This document shows positions 11,559 to 22,210 of a DNA stretch of 64,000 nt, piece after piece (position 1 is the stretch's first letter; every line of letters starts with the position of its first letter). Source of the DNA: Parastagonospora avenae f. sp. tritici 18332-5 (lineage: Eukaryota > Ascomycota > Dothideomycetes > Pleosporales > Phaeosphaeriaceae); the NCBI GenBank assembly GCA_022559985.1, contig JAFJTR010000017.1, positions 390,003 through 454,002 on the forward strand, read 5' to 3'. The notes under the pieces were generated by a model that had not been told where the DNA came from, searched no databases, and was given only the letters and a program-made list of their open reading frames with translations. Both the position numbers and the translations under genes were made by a program.

Positions 11559-12119
11559 GTTGATGCCTGGGTGCCTGAGGGAGAAAGCGATTCTTGCCTT
11601 TCAAGGGGTCGGATCGCGATGGAAAGTGACCGATGCACGTCACCGTGCCGACATGCACGAATGGGTTCAACTGACTGAGGCAGATCGTGTCGCAAGGTGT
11701 GCTCTGAGGCGAGAGTGCATGAAGATGACAGAGAGGCGTCTTTACGCGGGGTTTGGGAAAGCCCGAGGCTTACGACGAGAGCACAGTCGTGGCTTCGGCA
11801 CGCCAATCAAAACGAGCTCATCCCAAAAATTCCGAACTATTTTCCGGAGGTTTGGGGATTAGTGATGAGTTGTGTACCTGCATACCTGGAGATGGCGGGC
11901 ATGTGATCTGAACAAGGGAAGGTCGAAAGCAGGCATCAATAGCGATGCGCTCATTGGAGTTCCGACTGCCAGGGTCCGCCTCGTTGAGCGATACCCCCAC
12001 TGCTGGCGCCAACCCCACCATCTCTCTGCTGGACCCTGCATCCCGCTACCTTCCCGTTGTAAATAAAAAGATCGATCTGACGTATTCTGTTTACTTTGTC
12101 ATATCGTTGTTAGACAAAA
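11559..12119. other. Divergent promoter region
   Basis: 561 nt between the starts of the ferric reductase (minus) and the nucleoside hydrolase (plus), so it must hold both promoters. The ORFs inside show no family resemblance. I did not identify a clear TATA box or GATA-type iron-regulatory site. Confidence 0.45.
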
Positions 12120-13519
12120 ATGACAGAAACTACCCGCAGGATCCCGCTTTGGCTCGATTGTGTCCGTACGCCGCTCGCACCTTCCCTGAAGACCCGTACT
12201 GACAACCACAGGACACGGGACACGATGTACCAAACCCCCACATCACAAGACCAGATGATGAAGCTCATCATCGCTACTTTTAGGATGCCTATGCCCTCCT
12301 GCTGTGCGCCCACGATCCCCGCGTCGAGCTCTTGGGCGTCTCTACCGTCCACGGCAACGCTGCCCTCGATCAGACTACATTCAACACAAGAGCGATATTG
12401 GAAGCAATCGGGAGGCGTGATGTGAAAGTCTACTCAGGGGCTGCGAAGCCCATAATTCGCGACGCTGTCCACGCTGCCGACATCCATGGTACATGAGTCA
12501 CTCAGAGCTCACAAGATTGGACTGACATTGTCAGGCGAATCCGGTCTGGATGGCGTCACGTTACTCCCACAGCCTATCGAGCCAGCAGTGACCGATGTGG
12601 ACTACCTCGAAGCCACGTACAAAGCCCTCATATCAACGCCGCCAAACACTGCTTGGCTGGTATCGACTGGCACTCTGACCAACATTGGTCTGTTGTTCCA
12701 GAAGTACCCTGACCTAGCAGGACACCTCAAGGGCTTGTCTATAATGGGAGGCGCTGTTGGGGGCGGCTTCACGAATGCACCGATGGGCAAAGTCAAGGGC
12801 GAGGGCGAACGCTTCGGAAACTGGACAGCCTATGCCGAGTTCAATGTGAGTGAAGACTGCGTTCAACATACACACCCAGACTAACATACGGTAGATCTAT
12901 GTATGAACCGCCACTCATCGTATAATGATCTGACTGACGACAGTAGTGCGACCCCGAAGCCTCGCATTTCATCTTCTCGCACCCGGACCTGAAGTCGAAG
13001 ACTTCGCTGATCCCGCTGGATTTGAGTCACCAGGTTCTCGGCACCAAGGCAATACGCCATACACAGCTCTACGGCTCAGAGAAGCCAATCGATGCTTCCT
13101 CAAAGCTCACCCCCTCTGCTCTCCGAGCGCTGTTCACGCAGATCATGTCATTCTTCGCGGGCACCTACGCCGAGGTATTCTCGATCACAGAAGGGCCACC
13201 GCTTCACGATCCGCTTGCGGTATCTGCCGCCATCTACCCTGAAATCTTCAATGATCAAGGCGGCGAACGTTTCCAAGTCGATATCGTCACTGAAGGAGTT
13301 CACTCTCTGACTCAGTCAGATGTGGGCGAGCTTGGTAGGACCAAGGTCACGAAACTCCCCTCTGGGGAGGGCGGCTGCCGAATTCCAAGAAGTGTAGACT
13401 TGAAAAAGTTCTGGGAAAGCATTGAAAGCTCACTCAAGAAAGCCGACGCTGTCAGTCCGATGCCCAAGATCTCACGTGAGGATTTGGAAAAAGATGGTGT
13501 TTTCGTTGGTATAGACTAG
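12120..13519 (+). CDS. Inosine-uridine preferring nucleoside hydrolase
   Basis: Six exons: 12120..12161, 12212..12226, 12284..12488, 12535..12845, 12895..12900 and 12947..13519, giving 383 residues. It hydrolyses the N-glycosidic bond of ribonucleosides for purine/pyrimidine salvage. The Ca-binding Asp cluster is assembled across exons: LDC from exon 1, DTGHD from the 15-nt exon 2, DAYALL from exon 3. The second signature, AEFNIYCDPEA, is also split: AEFN ends exon 4, IY is the whole 6-nt exon 5, and CDPEA opens exon 6. Each junction has GT..AG ends, so the micro-exons are needed to keep frame and motifs. The conserved VSTGTLTN and the basic C-terminal half follow. No signal peptide; probably cytosolic. 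Confidence 0.9.
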
Positions 13520-14302
13520 ACGTAGTGGAACCACACAATGGTTATGATCCAAAGACCGTATACAGCTTGAACAAGTTTCTTCGACCAACATCATCATTGA
13601 AGCGCGGTCAACAGTACCCAAGACGTGCAACACAAAGAGATATCGTTGCCGATGGCACTTTTTCCAGAAGCTTCTAGTCAACGGTATGCCCGCCGTACCT
13701 GCAAATTATAGTGCCAGGATTTCCAGCATCCCAGAACCTGGAAACCATACTCTCGAAGGGAAGGTTCCCCTTGGTGCGGCTGGATATATTGCGGGGTACA
13801 AAGTCATGTGCCGTCTACATTAACCAGACGAGACTTGGCAGCGAGACTACATCGCGGAGAAATTGCAGCACAAGCAACTTCAGTGAAGAATGGATGATGA
13901 CACAACACAGCCCTGATCCAGTCTCTCCTATGACGAGATTTAGCTGGCATCTCGTGCTGTTAAAACACCACGAAAAGCAACGTATACTGGGAACCGCAAA
14001 ATATCGACATACTAACAACACATAGTGCCCGCATACCACTGAGGTCCGAATCGTCATTAACCGCAATGATCGACAGTACTTGGATGCTAGCTAGAGCTGG
14101 AATTGGGAGTGTTAAACGGCAGAAATTCGGATGAATTGTCCCTCTAGCTCTTCCAAGACGGCTTCGAATCCCTAATTGACCCCGAATTCAAGTCTGGCCT
14201 GCCGATCCATTGTATCCAGGTCAAACATATATATACACTACAGACCTCGCTCGACTGCATCTTGCGTAACCTCAGTCACTGCTCCGGCCACCCACCGTCA
14301 AG
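13520..14302. other. Intergenic region upstream of the xylanase
   Basis: 783 nt holding the nucleoside hydrolase 3' UTR and the xylanase promoter. I looked for XlnR-type GGCTAA/GGCTAG sites on both strands in the last 400 nt and did not see one. ORFs here have no family resemblance. Confidence 0.4.
14227..14235 (+). promoter_or_regulatory. TATA-box-like element of the xylanase gene
   Basis: An ATATATATA run about 70 nt upstream of the xylanase ATG, at the usual distance for a strongly regulated fungal secretory gene. Confidence 0.5.
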
Positions 14303-15367
14303 ATGAAGGCTTCCCTCGCCCTAGCTCTCCTCCCCCTCATCGCCGCCACCCCAACTCCCTCCGAACGCAAGCCGAAGCCTGACCCAGGCCTTGGCGACCT
14401 CGCGAAGAAAGCCGGTCTGAAATACTTCGGCACCGCAATCGACAACGTTGTCCTCAACAACACGCAATACACCAACATCGCCTTCAATCGCTCCGAATTC
14501 AACCAAGCAACCCCCTCCAACGGCCAGAAATGGATGCACATCGAGCCCGCCCGCAATGTCTTCAACTACACCCTCGGCGACCAAGTCATGGATCCCGCCA
14601 AATCCGCCGGCCAGATGCGCCGCTGTCACACATTTGTCTGGCACAGCCAATTGCCGGACTGGGTGCGTGCTGGTAACTTCTCCAAACCCGAGCTGCTGTC
14701 AATTTTGGAGAACCACATCAAGCACGAAGCGCAGTACTACTGGGGAGACTGTTACGCCTGGGACGTAGCGAATGAGGTGTTTTTTGACGATGGCTCGTAC
14801 CGCAAGGACGTCTGGCTTGACACCATTGGGCCGGAGTATATCGAGCACGCGTTCCGGTGGGCGCGCAAGTACACGAATCCCGGCACGAAGCTGTACTACA
14901 ACGACTACGGCATTGAGCGCGTAAACAACAAGAGTCTGGCAGTGCAGAAAATGGTCAAAGATTTTATCGCCAGGGGCGTCCCGATTGATGGCGTGGGGCT
15001 ACAGGCGCATTTCACTGTCGGGCGCGCGCCGACGTACGATGATGTGCGCAATTCACAGGCACTGTTTTCTTCACTTGGTCTCGACACCGCGCTCACGGAA
15101 CTCGATGTCAGACTTGCGCTGCCCGGGAATGCGTCGACAGAAGCTATTCAAGCTGAAGTCTACGCGAATGCCACGAGGGCGTGTGTCGATGAGAAGAAGT
15201 GCGTTGGCGTGACGGTGTGGGACTTTTGGGATCCCGTGTCTTGGGTACCATCCGCGTTCCCTGGGAATGGAGATGCGTGTCTTTTGAGAGCGAATTTCGA
15301 GCGCAAGCCGGCGTATTATAGCATTGCGGAGGTGCTGAAGAAGGCGGCGGGGAAGAAGAGGGAATAA
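14303..15367 (+). CDS. Secreted endo-1,4-beta-xylanase, GH10
   Basis: A single exon of 354 residues, the usual length for a GH10 catalytic domain without a carbohydrate-binding module. Residues 1 to about 16 form a signal peptide (MKASLALALLPLIAA). GH10 marks seen: MHIEPARNVFNY, HTFVWHSQLPDWV, the acid/base Glu in WDVANEVF (E158), NDYGIE, GLQAHF, and the nucleophile in ALTELDVR (E266), then GVTVWDFWDPVSW. Several N-x-S/T sites suggest N-glycosylation. It cleaves the xylan backbone outside the cell. The C-terminus ends in a Lys-rich tail. Xylanase genes are typical XlnR targets and an xlnR homologue lies 20 kb away, though I see no GGCTAA site close upstream. Confidence 0.95.
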   Translation: MKASLALALLPLIAATPTPSERKPKPDPGLGDLAKKAGLKYFGTAIDNVVLNNTQYTNIAFNRSEFNQATPSNGQKWMHIEPARNVFNYTLGDQVMDPAKSAGQMRRCHTFVWHSQLPDWVRAGNFSKPELLSILENHIKHEAQYYWGDCYAWDVANEVFFDDGSYRKDVWLDTIGPEYIEHAFRWARKYTNPGTKLYYNDYGIERVNNKSLAVQKMVKDFIARGVPIDGVGLQAHFTVGRAPTYDDVRNSQALFSSLGLDTALTELDVRLALPGNASTEAIQAEVYANATRACVDEKKCVGVTVWDFWDPVSWVPSAFPGNGDACLLRANFERKPAYYSIAEVLKKAAGKKRE

Positions 15368-16770
15368 GAAGTCTATACAATGGGATAAAGACAATGAAGA
15401 ATCAGTATCCATGCTTGAATGCATGATGTCAGTCACTTATGCTTGCGCACTTGAGGAAGGAGTGAAGGTTCTTTTGATTCGCATCTAATCTAGGTCTTGG
15501 ACTTTAACGATATATGACCTTGCCCTCAGATGATCAATAGGCTTCATTAGATCTTCTAGTCTGCTACAACAGGGTCATGGTGACACTTCCTGGTTATATC
15601 ATTTCCGTTATGCAAAAGAGAAATTGTAAGCACTAAGCAGATTGTGTCGAGGTGATAAGCTGGAAGCGTAACTACGTCCAATGGCACACTGGGCACGCCA
15701 TCGTGGAGCATTACTTTACCACGACAGCTGTAACGTCGTGGAAGTGATACCATCTTGCTGTTGAAGGGACTGAATCGAAGGCGGAATGACGGGAAGCGGA
15801 TTTGCGCCAAGTATGTTTGTTTTCTAAGAAATGGTAGGTCGCTATTAAGTTTGGTGTTGCAGTCCGATTGCGATGTGCTGAAGGCGAGGAAAATGAATGA
15901 TAAAGCAATGTAGTAGATATCAACTAAAAACCCATACTTCATTTCATAGAACTAATGAATAGGTAATAGTGAAACGAGTGGGAAGGTATCGTATCGAGCA
16001 AGAAGATTTAGGATAGGATACAGCACGCACTCCTTTCGTATTTAAGTTGCTGGTCTAAGTTGCTCCAGAACACGTGTATGCGCTTGCTCGTTGGTTTCTT
16101 ATTCTAACGCTCAAACCTCTGTCTACGCAAAGATGTATAAGTGACAACATTATGACACTAGGTTTTCGAGCTGGTGATCAGGACATGAAATGGAGCTAGA
16201 TGTATTGTAGATGATGGCGAAATGATCCCAAGTCGAGTGCCCTTAGCAGGTTCAGCACCTTCGAGGCCAGGTTTCCGAATATGTGAGCAATGCAGAGGAA
16301 AGTGTGTCTACTTAGGTAGTTCAAGGGAAGTTAAGATCTGCACAGGACATTCGGTAAAGCCCGAGTGCATTTCCTACACTACCGTGGAAGATCAGTAAAA
16401 AAATCGGGATGTTTGTAATGGTTGCGAATGAGGTGAAGTGAGTAGGGCAGAGGCCTCGAACAATCTATGCTTAGTATACACAATATTCAAAGTGCATGCC
16501 ATGTTGGTGAATGCGCGCGTATGTAGCTTGCGGACCGAAGTACACAAAATTCGGTAGTGGTGTGTTTCGACTTCGACCGTGAATGCTCCGAAGCACGCCG
16601 AAGCTGCACTTCGTGAACAATGTAATTGTTGTGCATAGCTCTTTGTCGGGGTTTCCCTTGCTGACCAAACTCAAATGTTGCTGATGTTGAGATCGCGGAA
16701 AGTTGAAGTTCTTCTTGGCAGACGATTCCGCTGCGTTGTCTTGGTCTTTGCCCAGTGTGCGGAAAACTCG
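15368..16770. other. Gene-poor region
   Basis: About 1.4 kb downstream of the xylanase. ORFs on both strands are short, lack motifs and do not splice into anything I recognise. Confidence 0.35.
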
Positions 16771-16778
16771 GCAGAGAG

Positions 16779-17880
16779 TCAAGCAAACGTCTCTTTGTCC
16801 AAGCCGCCCGCGCTCTTGGAAATACGCCCGTTCCTGTTCGTCTCCATGACTATTCCATCATCTTGCAGTAGGTGTGATAAGTGGCTGTACGCCTGTTCTA
16901 CCGGTAGTCGACCTGTACCTTTGGTCCGAGAACCTGCTCTGAGGGCGTTGAGATCCCCTACTTCGTCCGAAGGACCGCACAAGGAGGCCTGCCGGAGTTC
17001 TGCCACGCGAGACGCTTGTTTAATCAAGCCAACTATGGAATTGTGGGGAAGAGTGCACCTCAGGAGTACCTATGGAGCGTGATGATACTCCACATTTAGC
17101 TCCATCTCTCGAGATTAGCAGTATCAATGCCTGCTCATTTCTTGCAATATCAAGCACAGCGTTGTAAGAACAGTGTCGACTAAATTAGACTGCTGATATT
17201 GCACCACTACGGCATCCAGAGCCGTGTTGCACAGATTGATGAGCATACCCCGGCCTAACCACCTTGTAAGATGAGAGCGCATGCGAGCAATTCTACGGCT
17301 CTGATGACGAGGTTGCACAGCCCCAATGACCCTGTAACGAGGGCAGCGTCAAAAGCGCATTTGCAAACATAGCCTCTTGGCTGCCTGCTCTTGGCTGTCT
17401 CGGCAAGCGTGGCAGCCAGAAGTCCGCTCGGAAAGCTCAAGTCCAAGACCAAGACAAAGTCGCCTCAGTCTCGAGGACAAAGGGTGGTTCATGGCTGCGG
17501 CTTGATGGCACCGAGCTGCGTAGGGAGTTTGATGACCACTTGCTGAAGTCCGGTGTGCAGGGCCATACACGATCCATGATTGGCCTCTCTATATCGAAAA
17601 CCACATCTGTGAGCATGGCGAAGGGCTTTGATATGACGACTTCTGTCCACTATCGCAGCAAGCTTGACCATCGCGTGCGAGGTGTGAATATGGCTGGCTA
17701 CTGTGGTAGGAGTTCCTGCTCGGAGTTGGGAACGACAGCGGCCCCTTTCGCCCACGCCGAGCTTTGCTGTGTAGTAGACAGGCGGCAAATAGGATGCGCC
17801 ACCGCAATCATATAGCGTAAAGGTGTGCCAATATCTGGGCCGCCGAATGCCAAACAGTGTCCTTTCCGCTCAGCCAAGTC
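16779..17880 (-). pseudogene. Decayed ankyrin-repeat-like gene
   Basis: Several minus-strand snippets look like fungal ankyrin repeats but lie in different frames: AFDAALVTGSLGLCNLVIRA, NTALDAVVVQYQQSNLVDTV, AVLDIARNEQALILLISRDG and, at the upstream end, GGPDIGTPLRYMIAV. Each has ankyrin-type alternation of small and hydrophobic residues, and they follow each other in order, but stops and frame changes break them. No ATG-initiated frame covers them. I read this as the relic of an ankyrin gene. Weak repeat resemblance by chance is the alternative. Confidence 0.35.
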
Positions 17881-18471
17881 CCACGTCCCAAGAATATCCG
17901 CTTCGCTGGGCGGTTTGAGAATCTTGGTTCGCTGCCAGAGGGGGCTGGTGCTGACGATGACGACACCACCTCCGGAACTTGCGGGACAACAGCGTAAGAT
18001 TATGTGAAAGAACGCAAAGACGAGGAGGATGTTCAGAATAGTGCGTTCCGATCAGCGAGCTTCGCGCTCAACGGTGCAGCATCGCAAGAGGCATGAGAAA
18101 ACCCCTCACCAGGTTTCTCGCCAAGAGCACTGCCCAGCCTTGGAAGGCGCTAATTCGGTCTAAAGCATGCAAGCGCCATCGACATCGCCTCGAGCGGCCG
18201 AATCCGGACAAGCGCGATCCTGCACCTTCCAATTTTCTTGGACTATGCCCAGTCCCCGCCGCCCGACTCCGCTACTTACAAGAAACCGCCTTCCCCAGCG
18301 CGCTCGGCGTTCCTTTCCCACATCGCACTACAATACAACCAAAGGACGCGCTCCCAACCCTGTGGTCCTACACTGACATTTTTCTGCAATTGCGCTTAAC
18401 ACAGTTCTTGTTCTGTGCTTTTTACGCTCTCTCAAGACTCGAAGCTCCACCGCCAAGAGCCTCTACGAACG
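17881..18471. promoter_or_regulatory. pacC upstream region
   Basis: About 590 nt before the pacC start. It holds GCCAAG, the PacC recognition consensus (GCCARG), at about 18120 and 18452; another lies just outside at about 17873. The ORF 18093..18482 overlaps the pacC ATG in another frame; it is a real obstacle only if transcription starts upstream of 18093, which the sequence does not show. Confidence 0.45.
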
Positions 18472-20435
18472 ATGAGCGCTGAACAAGCTGCCGCTCAGGC
18501 GGCTGTCGCTGCTGCGAACACCCCACAGCAGCCCCAGGGCACTCCGCAACAGACTGCCTCTACTCCCGCGTCTGTCGTCAACTCATCTGGCGACCAGCTG
18601 GTCTGCCAGTGGCAAAGTTGCGGCGAGCGTCTCCCTTCTGCTGAGCAACTCTACGTAAGTCATCACTCTTTCACTCGTAGCTTTGTGCTACCTCGGCCAA
18701 GTCACATGTAGCCTTGGTACCAATCGGGATGCCACGACATACGTCTCCCTACATGTACTGACTTGATTCAGGATCACGTCTGTGAGCGTCACGTTGGTCG
18801 AAAGAGCACCAACAACTTGAACTTGACCTGCCAGTGGGGCAACTGCCGCACCACCACGGTCAAGCGAGACCACATCACTTCTCACATCCGCGTTCACGTG
18901 CCTTTGAAGCCTCATAAGTGCGACTTCTGCGGCAAGGCGTTCAAGCGCCCGCAGGATCTGAAGAAGCACGTCAAGACTCACGCTGATGACTCTGTCTTGC
19001 TTCGCTCACCCGAGCCCAACCGCGGCGGACCTCATGGCGCGGGCGGCTACCCTGGTCAGAACGGTAAACGTAAGTCTCCCATCTCACATAACCCACAAAT
19101 CCGGTCATTCTTTATCTCTTTTCGATTTCTAACTTGCGTTCTACAGTTGTCGCTGACTTGCAGGCGCTTGCCGCTACAGCGAGTGGATATCAGTATCCTG
19201 ATGGCGCGCTTGGCCCCAATGGTGGCTATGGCCAGCAACATCCCGGTGGTGCTCCTGCAGGCTTCTACGGCGGACCACCTCAAAACTCTGCTTACGGCCC
19301 CGTTTACTATGCCGTCAACCAGTCTCAACAGTTGAATAACGACTATGAGATCCGTAAACGTGCAGCTTATGATGCACTGAACGAATTTTTCGGCGATGCT
19401 AAGCGTCGTTCGATTGACCCTTCAACTTACTACGATGTTGGTCAAAGACTCATGGGTCTCCAGGGAGTTCAGCTTCCAGTCCTCGGCGGTGGTGGCGGTG
19501 GCTACCAGAGCGGTGGCATGTCCGAGTACGGTCACGGAGGCGCCATGGTCGCTCAAGCGACGCACCCCCCAATGCATCACCCATACTCACTACCCCTTCC
19601 AAACCTTAGGACGAAGAGCGATCTCTTGAACATTGACCAATTTTTGGAGCAACTCCAGAGCACTGTTTATGAGAACCCCAACCAGGCTGCGGCCGCTGGC
19701 GTACACCAGCCTGGCGCTCACTACGTCCACACTGGTGCCAGCTACCGCTCAAGTCACTCACCGCCTGGCCTCTCTTCCAGCCACTCTCAGTCCTCCCATG
19801 CCACCGCCATCGGCTCCACCAGCGCTGAGACCCCTGCTCTTACCCCAGCATCAAGTGTCATGTCCTATGGCTCACAGCACTCTCCTGGTGCTCAGCACTC
19901 TGCAAGCAACCATTCGCCCACTTCAAGGACAAACATTGGTAGCATGTATCCCACGCTCCCATCCGTTAGTGCCATGTCGGACATGTCGGCTGCTGCTCCT
20001 TCATCTGGGCTTGCACCTGCTTTCGACGCTGATGGCCGTCGCCGATTCTCTGGCAACCTGCTGCAAAAGGCTGCCCCGGACCGACGCAGTGGCGAGGACA
20101 TGGACACATCAAGCGATGGCTCATCCCCCAAGGACGAGGACAACCTCCACCACAACGTCAACCAGCTGGCCCTTCACTCGCCCAAGGTTGATCCCGCTCT
20201 GCGATCACCAAGCGTTGTTTCAGATTCCACCGAGACTGGCGACTCGTCGCAGCAGTCATGGGTCGAGAACATTCGCGTTATCGAGCGCCTCCGAGCTTAC
20301 CTCAAGGAGAGACTTGAATCTCACGATTTCTCGGATGAGGATGATGAAGATGCTAAGGAGGAACGCCGTCTGGAGGACGATGATGCGCACAGCCTGTACC
20401 CTGTATTACGTGCGGTCCAAGAAGGTCGCGAGTAG
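18472..20435 (+). CDS. pacC: pH-response transcription factor PacC
   Basis: Three exons, 18472..18654, 18772..19069 and 19147..20435, give 589 residues. Three C2H2 zinc fingers occupy about residues 42-135: finger 1 begins LVCQWQSCGERL and is split by intron 1, finger 2 is LTCQWGNCRTTT, finger 3 is KCDFCGKAFKRPQDLKKH. This is the Rim101/PacC DNA-binding unit for GCCARG. The region about 245-350, ending RTKSDLLNIDQFLEQL, matches the central PacC segment. Two YPXL motifs, YPTL (428) and YPVL (578), are the expected binding sites for the PalA/Alix arm of the ambient-pH pathway, which triggers C-terminal proteolysis. The C-terminus is acidic. A GCCAAG inside intron 1 and others upstream suggest autoregulation. 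Confidence 0.96.
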
Positions 20436-21050
20436 AGTGTTTTTCAACTTTGAGCATGTCATACCGCGGTACGAAATCCTAGGGTGTTTTGAGGGGCGTT
20501 CAGGTGTCATCCACGATAGGTCTTACTCGCTCCTGCGGGAGATCAATGTCATGTAGGTGGGAATTTCTAGGCGTATACCGGAAAGTGCTGTTGCTTTGGT
20601 ATGTTGATTATGCCTTGATGGCTGGACGTTTTTCAGCGAGCCGTCTACAGATATTAGTGTTCAATTTTATGATTCCCAGTGTCCAATCTATCGCACATTG
20701 ACCATACATTGGATTGCGGCTTGCAAATGAAATGCCAAAGCTAGGGAAACGGCGCCATGGCTGTCCCACCTGGGTCTTATCAGCTGCCAAGCATGTGACA
20801 AATTCGGTTGGCCTGGTATTCCCCACACCTATCAGATCTTGACGGGCGTGCGAACAAGCTTCCCCACGTTGCTATCAAGTCCAGGTCCCCGGGATCTGTA
20901 TGGGCAAACAATCACGCCGTGATGCCCTGACCTCGCAGCTGCAGTAGTCTTTGTTCACCCACAACAGCACTATTGCACTCAAAGCTTCGTGAAACCTCAT
21001 TGCGCTGCATTCACCCCACATTCCCTTAACTATACACCTGGGCCGCCAAG
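20436..21050. other. Intergenic region
   Basis: About 615 nt between pacC and the DUF3602 gene: pacC 3' UTR and the next promoter. No other gene seen. Confidence 0.45.
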
Positions 21051-21627
21051 ATGCCGTACGGACGTGGAGGTGCTGGTAACATATTGCAGGCCAAGGAGGA
21101 CAGCAAGAAGATCGTAGAGGTAAGTGCACATCGCCGCGCTTCAATACCCGCGCATCGTCCCTGCAACTTCAGCGGACTAACAAACCTCACAGGACATCGA
21201 AGCGAACCGCGCATCCGCTACCACCCCTCAATCCACCCAACCAACCGCCCAGCAAGCCTCCGACTACGCGCACATGGGCCGAGGTGGCGCAGGAAACCGG
21301 TACCAACCCACCGAACTACAAAAAGAAGGGACATTCACCCAACCCTCCGATTCCACTGCCATACCCACGTCCTCGAAGCCACAGGTCAGCACGCCATGGC
21401 ACCCTGAGAGCCAGGAGTTGCCGGTCGCGCGGTCGGGGCGTGGTGGCGCAGGGAATTTCGTGTGGAAGAGCGAGGAGCAGGTAAGGAGGGAGAGGGAGGG
21501 GAGGGAGTTGGATGAGATGAAAAAGAAGGAGGAGGTTAGTTTGGAGGTGGAGAGGGGGGTCGAGGCGGTGCTAGCGAGGCCGGGACAGGCGAGGTTGGGG
21601 GAGGATAAGGTTGGGAGAGGGTGGTGA
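21051..21627 (+). CDS. DUF3602 (Par32-like) protein
   Basis: Exons 21051..21119 and 21193..21627 encode 167 residues; the 73-nt intron has donor GTAAGT and acceptor CTCACAG. The short motif GRGGAGN occurs three times (about residues 4-10, in the middle after YAHM, and again before FVWKSEEQ), which defines DUF3602. In yeast this family is represented by Par32/Amu1, a phosphoprotein that responds to TOR signalling and inhibits the Mep1 and Mep3 ammonium transporters. The rest is hydrophilic and probably disordered, with a charged Glu/Arg/Lys stretch near the C-terminus. Whether it regulates ammonium uptake here is inference from the family. Confidence 0.85.
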
Positions 21628-22210
21628 TAGACATCATGGGAACGATGAAGCGCTGACAGAGATCAGAAGTTTTTAAGGCATGATAGGATCGTATATGTCC
21701 TCTGCGGGATGCCATCACTTTCAACTTGATGTGTGCGCTGAGCTACACTTATATTGCCTGTGACGGTATAACCCGACACTATGACAGTTATTAAAGACGG
21801 AGATCAGCGAATATAATAGCAGCTCACTCCTACAAAATTCGAGCCATTCACAGTGTCGCTGGACTTTGGACGCAATAGCGAAACTCTGGTCATTCAATCT
21901 CTTGGAAGACAGCCTACAGCACTTTTTGTTAGATTGCATTTTCATCTTTGTTACGGCACACATCAGATATCACGTTTTCTAACTACCAATTCTATGTCTT
22001 GCATGTACGACTACAGCGATGGCCATCTTAACTCCCGATTGGCACGGCTGTCTCAAATGACGTCGCGATCATACCAGGGCCCGTGCGTTTTGTTATGATT
22101 TGCCAAGCTGACTCCACCACCTCAACCTCTCTCCACCCACAGACCACCTTAATCTCCGCCCGTCTACTCTCCGACATTCCTTCTGAAGTTCCTCAACATA
22201 CACAGCAGTC
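21628..22210. other. Intergenic region
   Basis: 583 nt between two plus-strand genes. ORFs on both strands lack recognisable features. Confidence 0.4.

Noticed and set aside
16675..17082. Plus-strand 135-codon ORF
   Set aside because: Lies opposite the ankyrin-like fragments and has no resemblance to any family.
18093..18482. 129-codon ORF overlapping the pacC start
   Set aside because: No motif; more likely leader and promoter. Retained only as a possible overlapping uORF if transcription starts far upstream.
19633..20556. Plus-strand ORF of 307 codons inside pacC exon 3
   Set aside because: Out-of-frame shadow; Ser/Thr/Pro-rich composition follows from pacC codon usage.
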